A stretch of 64,000 nt of DNA from assembly GCA_030425505.1 (NCBI GenBank), contig JAUIAB010000003.1:64001-128000 (forward strand). The letters run 5' to 3'. The stretch comes from Bacteroidia bacterium (GTDB lineage Bacteria > Bacteroidota > Bacteroidia > Cytophagales > Flammeovirgaceae). The notes under the pieces were generated by a model. It saw only the letters and a list, made by a program, of their open reading frames with translations, was not told the origin of the DNA and did not search any database. The position numbers and the translations under genes were made by a program. Positions 60,778 to 64,000 of the stretch are shown piece after piece (positions within the stretch are counted from its first letter, which is position 1; each line of letters begins with the position of its first letter).

Positions 60778-63700
60778 ATGAACCAAGTAATTACTGATAA
60801 AATGAAGTCTTTATCAAGATATATTATCCCAGCTTTAATCTTTTTCCTACTTAGTATTACTACATATAGTCAACCCTTATATAGCTCTGGCAATACAAAT
60901 GACTGGGAGTTATCTACAACCTGGTCGCTAAGCCAAGATAACCCCAATGATAATGATGGAGGGCTAGTCCCACAAGATGGTGATGAGTTAATCATCTTGA
61001 GTGGACATGAAGTAGTTGTAAACAATAGGGTTGATATAGATGATCTAGAGTTAATCATTCAGGAAAATGCCACTCTAAAATTTATTGGAAACAGTATACT
61101 TCGTGGTCAACAAACTTCCATTGAAGGGAATGGCACCATCATTTGTGCAAGGTTAGTTATACCCTTTGCTGATGATTTTTCTTTTGCACAAACAGGAAAT
61201 ATCATATTTGAGGTTTCAAGCCAAGAAACCAGATTAACTAGTAGCGTACTAAGAGCAGCTCCATTTAAAAACATCTTATTTAGAAACATCTCTGACAATG
61301 AAATTACTATCAACCACAAAGCTCAAGCTGCATCTGGAGATCCAATAAACTTTGTGGTTACTGAAAACATATCTCTAGAAAATCAGGGTAATGGCACACT
61401 AGTTTATAGCATTGGAGAAACAGGAGGAATTGGTGGAGGCTTAAATAATCTTTCCCTTTCCTTGAATAATCTGACAATTGGTGAAAATTGTACAGTAAAA
61501 GCTACTACAAATGGTGACCAAAATGATAAACATTTTTTAAATATTTCAGGAAATGTAGTTAATAATGGTCAATTATTACTTAACAACAATCCTCAGCCAA
61601 ATTATACTTCTGATTCTAACAGCCCTGTTGTTGACTTAACTTTTACTGGAGATACTAACTCAACATTTGAACAGAATGGGATAACCGTTTTAAACCGTTT
61701 AATTATCAATAAAGATGGCCTTTCGAACAAAGTAGTAGTAAACAATACTACTGCTGATTTTAGAAACTTTTCCATTTATGGTAGAAATAATAATGCAAGT
61801 GTAGAAAAGGCTGTGTCTCTCCTGCAAGGAGAATTAGAACTTACTGGCAATACCAGAATTCTTTCGCTTACTTCAGGGGGAGAACCCTTCTCTATCCCTG
61901 AAAATGCTAAACTAACTATACAAGGTGAAAATGCACGGGTAATATTTGTTACCCAAAGCCTTTTATTAAATAGACCTGCAAATGAAGAGTTTAACATGAT
62001 CCTATCAGGAACTCTTGAATGTAATCAAGGTCGCTTCGATATGAACTCGGATAAAATTGCTTATTCAGGTACTACACCTTCTATTGACCTACTTAATGGA
62101 GCTAACTTTACCATTGGACAAATTTATCCTTTAGATCCGAATAATGATCTGATCAACATAAATGTAGAAAACCAAAGCTCTATAACTCTTAGAAAATACA
62201 ACTCTAATCAAGTTTTTGATGAAAACAATGCGATGTTTTCTGTTCCAAACCCAAATAGCACTTTATCTATTGATAATTCGACCATTAATATTAATGGAAT
62301 TACAGCACATGCAGATGGAGCAAATGCAATTGAAATGCATATATCTACTAATAATGTTGCTTTCGATAATTCTACTGTCAATATTAATACGAGCGGAAAT
62401 ACTCCTTTTACTCTTGACGTAAGCACACCTTTAAATATTGTAAATATCAATGGAAATGGTTCTTCAACACTACTAAGTGATTTTAATATAGTTCTTGGTC
62501 AAATAAATATTAATGATGAAATTAGTTTTAATGGCAATGGTAACACTTTATCTCTCGAAAGCTCCATGTTGCGAATACAAAATAATGCTACTTTTGATGC
62601 AGGTGCTAATGCTGATCTTCGTTTCTATGGTGGTGTAGGAGCTATTGAATTATTAGATAACGCTACAGCTACATTTGGAGATCTCCATTGCAACAATGGG
62701 GTTTGTGTAAATAATGATATTAGTGTAAGAAACTTATTTGTAAATACTTCCGCCCAAGTTGTTAACTATAATGGAAACTTTTTAGATGAAGATAACTTTC
62801 AAGTTTCTCCAGATCCTTTGTATGGCATTACTCTCACTGGTACATCTCTTGTTAATAATGGTGGCATTTACGCTGGTATCATTCTGCAAAACTCAGAAGT
62901 AATCCAAGTTACATCGGATAATGACCCTAACTTAGGGTTTTATAACTCTATCTCTTTTGCTTCTCCAATTAATGGAAACGGAATTAAATACAACCTTGTA
63001 GGTAAACATAGTATTCTTCAAAGTGTATCTTTTCCATCTAAAGGAAAAGTAGATCTAGCGGAAAATGCTAATCTAAATATTAGAAATGCTATTCCATTTA
63101 ATGGAGCAGGTTCTAATGCTTATTTTATAACTACTAAAGGTAAACTTGAGTATACGTTTAGCCAACAGGGTAACTCCGAAGACATTCTAATCCCTATAGG
63201 TTCTACCGATGAGTATTTGCCTTTATTTATTAACTCTGTAAATGTTGTTCAAGAAGGTTCTATGAGCTTGAAGATATTTGAAGAAGCTCATCCTGTTTCA
63301 GTACCAAATAACAACAACAAACTAAACCAATTTTGGAGGATTAATACTTCTAATATTCAACTGGATAATATTAATTTCACCTTTAATTACAGTCAAAACC
63401 ATGTAGGTGGCAATGAAGATACCTATCAGCCTTACAGAATAGATTCTGATCTGATAAATCATCTAGGAGAAGATATAGCTACGGATAAAAACACTATTAA
63501 TTTTAAAAACACTGATCTAAACGGAGACTATACCGCTGGTGACCCCAATGCATTTATGCAAAGAAGAAGATTCTTCAGTATCGCTGGAGGGAATAAAAAA
63601 TGGTCTAGCCCTGAAAACTGGTCTCTAGTAGGGCATGATGGTCCTCAGGCTAATGATACTCCAAGCTTAATCGATATTGCTTTCATCGCTGAAGGGCACA

Positions 63701-64000
63701 CAATCCAAATGGATGTGGAAGGAACTGGGGCTAATTTCCTGCAATTAGATGGAACTTTAGACCTTGGAACTAGGAACTCTCAGTTTGACCAATTATCAGG
63801 ATCAGGCACACTTACTACCTCTCAAGTAGACCTACCTAATGGAGACTTATCTCAATTTTTTCTCACAGGTACTTTAGATTATTTCATTAATGTAGGAGGT
63901 GATATATCTTTCTTAGACGGGGACATTCCTTCTGTTGTTAATAATTTATCTTTTAGGGGGAATACTCTAAAGAGATTACGACTGAGAGATGGGCTTACAG
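60778..64000 (+). CDS. Giant exported surface protein with G8-like domains, cut by window end
   Basis: 1074 codons present and open at the window end. Start at 60778, or the Met at 60802 (MKSLSRYIIPALIFFLLSITTYSQ), which gives the better signal peptide. Residues about 40-110 (WELSTTWSLSQDNPNDND...GHEVVVNN) and again from about 935 (WSSPENWSLVGHDGPQANDTP...GHTIQMD) look like G8-type domains, with the W-xx-xx-TWS and P-xx-GDxVxIxxGHxVxV patterns. Between them are long Asn/Ile/Leu-rich beta-helix repeats. This layout is typical of large T9SS-exported adhesins, so a sorting domain is expected beyond the window. Confidence 0.85.
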   Translation, partial: MNQVITDKMKSLSRYIIPALIFFLLSITTYSQPLYSSGNTNDWELSTTWSLSQDNPNDNDGGLVPQDGDELIILSGHEVVVNNRVDIDDLELIIQENATLKFIGNSILRGQQTSIEGNGTIICARLVIPFADDFSFAQTGNIIFEVSSQETRLTSSVLRAAPFKNILFRNISDNEITINHKAQAASGDPINFVVTENISLENQGNGTLVYSIGETGGIGGGLNNLSLSLNNLTIGENCTVKATTNGDQNDKHFLNISGNVVNNGQLLLNNNPQPNYTSDSNSPVVDLTFTGDTNSTFEQNGITVLNRLIINKDGLSNKVVVNNTTADFRNFSIYGRNNNASVEKAVSLLQGELELTGNTRILSLTSGGEPFSIPENAKLTIQGENARVIFVTQSLLLNRPANEEFNMILSGTLECNQGRFDMNSDKIAYSGTTPSIDLLNGANFTIGQIYPLDPNNDLININVENQSSITLRKYNSNQVFDENNAMFSVPNPNSTLSIDNSTININGITAHADGANAIEMHISTNNVAFDNSTVNINTSGNTPFTLDVSTPLNIVNINGNGSSTLLSDFNIVLGQININDEISFNGNGNTLSLESSMLRIQNNATFDAGANADLRFYGGVGAIELLDNATATFGDLHCNNGVCVNNDISVRNLFVNTSAQVVNYNGNFLDEDNFQVSPDPLYGITLTGTSLVNNGGIYAGIILQNSEVIQVTSDNDPNLGFYNSISFASPINGNGIKYNLVGKHSILQSVSFPSKGKVDLAENANLNIRNAIPFNGAGSNAYFITTKGKLEYTFSQQGNSEDILIPIGSTDEYLPLFINSVNVVQEGSMSLKIFEEAHPVSVPNNNNKLNQFWRINTSNIQLDNINFTFNYSQNHVGGNEDTYQPYRIDSDLINHLGEDIATDKNTINFKNTDLNGDYTAGDPNAFMQRRRFFSIAGGNKKWSSPENWSLVGHDGPQANDTPSLIDIAFIAEGHTIQMDVEGTGANFLQLDGTLDLGTRNSQFDQLSGSGTLTTSQVDLPNGDLSQFFLTGTLDYFINVGGDISFLDGDIPSVVNNLSFRGNTLKRLRLRDGLT

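Overview
The window is AT-rich, densely coding chromosomal DNA from a member of the Bacteroidota, most likely Cytophagales-like. Supporting signs are a PorW/SprE-type lipoprotein of the type IX secretion system (T9SS), at least three exported proteins with C-terminal T9SS sorting domains, promoters of the TTG-N20-TAnnTTTG type in front of both tRNA genes and other genes, a Bacteroidota-type RpoZ, a bactofilin with an adjacent M23 peptidase, a carotenoid cyclase, and almost no Shine-Dalgarno sequences. I see no insertion sequence, integrase, prophage or CRISPR array. I cannot name the genus.

Layout. 1-3.6 kb: end of a MacB-like ABC permease, its membrane-fusion partner, a GT2 glycosyltransferase and an unusual exported protein with repeated IGVEPM hexapeptides. 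3.8-13.6 kb: malate dehydrogenase, a lone receiver protein, a lipoprotein, SppA, IspE, a LysM-rich lytic transglycosylase and a prolyl oligopeptidase. 13.7-16.7 kb (minus strand): M23 peptidase, bactofilin, AtpZ and an exported protein of unknown function. 16.8-24.7 kb (plus): PorW/SprE, thioesterase, SpoIIE phosphatase, TsaB, DnaA, ComF and free-methionine sulfoxide reductase. 24.8-31.4 kb: MenE, YraN, tRNA-Thr, TolC, a long mosaic intergenic region and MutS2. 31.5-38.7 kb: one 2414-residue SpvB/VCBS/RHS protein with a C-terminal HExxH domain. 38.9-46.2 kb: SDR enzyme, endonuclease III, a small membrane protein, a T9SS-sorted subtilase, phenylalanine hydroxylase, an HMG-CoA-lyase-like enzyme and an MBOAT acyltransferase. 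46.3-55.7 kb: a T9SS cadherin-like protein, a nucleosidase-like protein, a small exported protein, BamD, RpoZ, CoaBC, SDR and lycopene cyclase. 55.7-64 kb: ferredoxin, tRNA-Ser, EamA transporter, an ALDH7 dehydrogenase, a small lipoprotein, a HAD phosphatase and the first 1074 codons of a giant surface protein cut by the window end.

Most genes are housekeeping. The least explained material is between genes. An 87-base element occurs twice (492-578 and 57534-57620); it is 92% identical, ends exactly 12 bases before a start codon in both places, and all seven differences fall in predicted loops or in one G-U/A-U pair. A second family of about 176 bases (25949-26124 minus, 59160-59336 plus) begins exactly on a gene's stop codon in both places. 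The aldehyde dehydrogenase gene at 57633-59162 is bracketed by one copy of each. A 670-base mosaic of hairpins and a GC-rich structured island lies at 28261-28930. The other standout is the RHS protein, whose tip carries a putative zinc metallopeptidase and which has no visible immunity gene.
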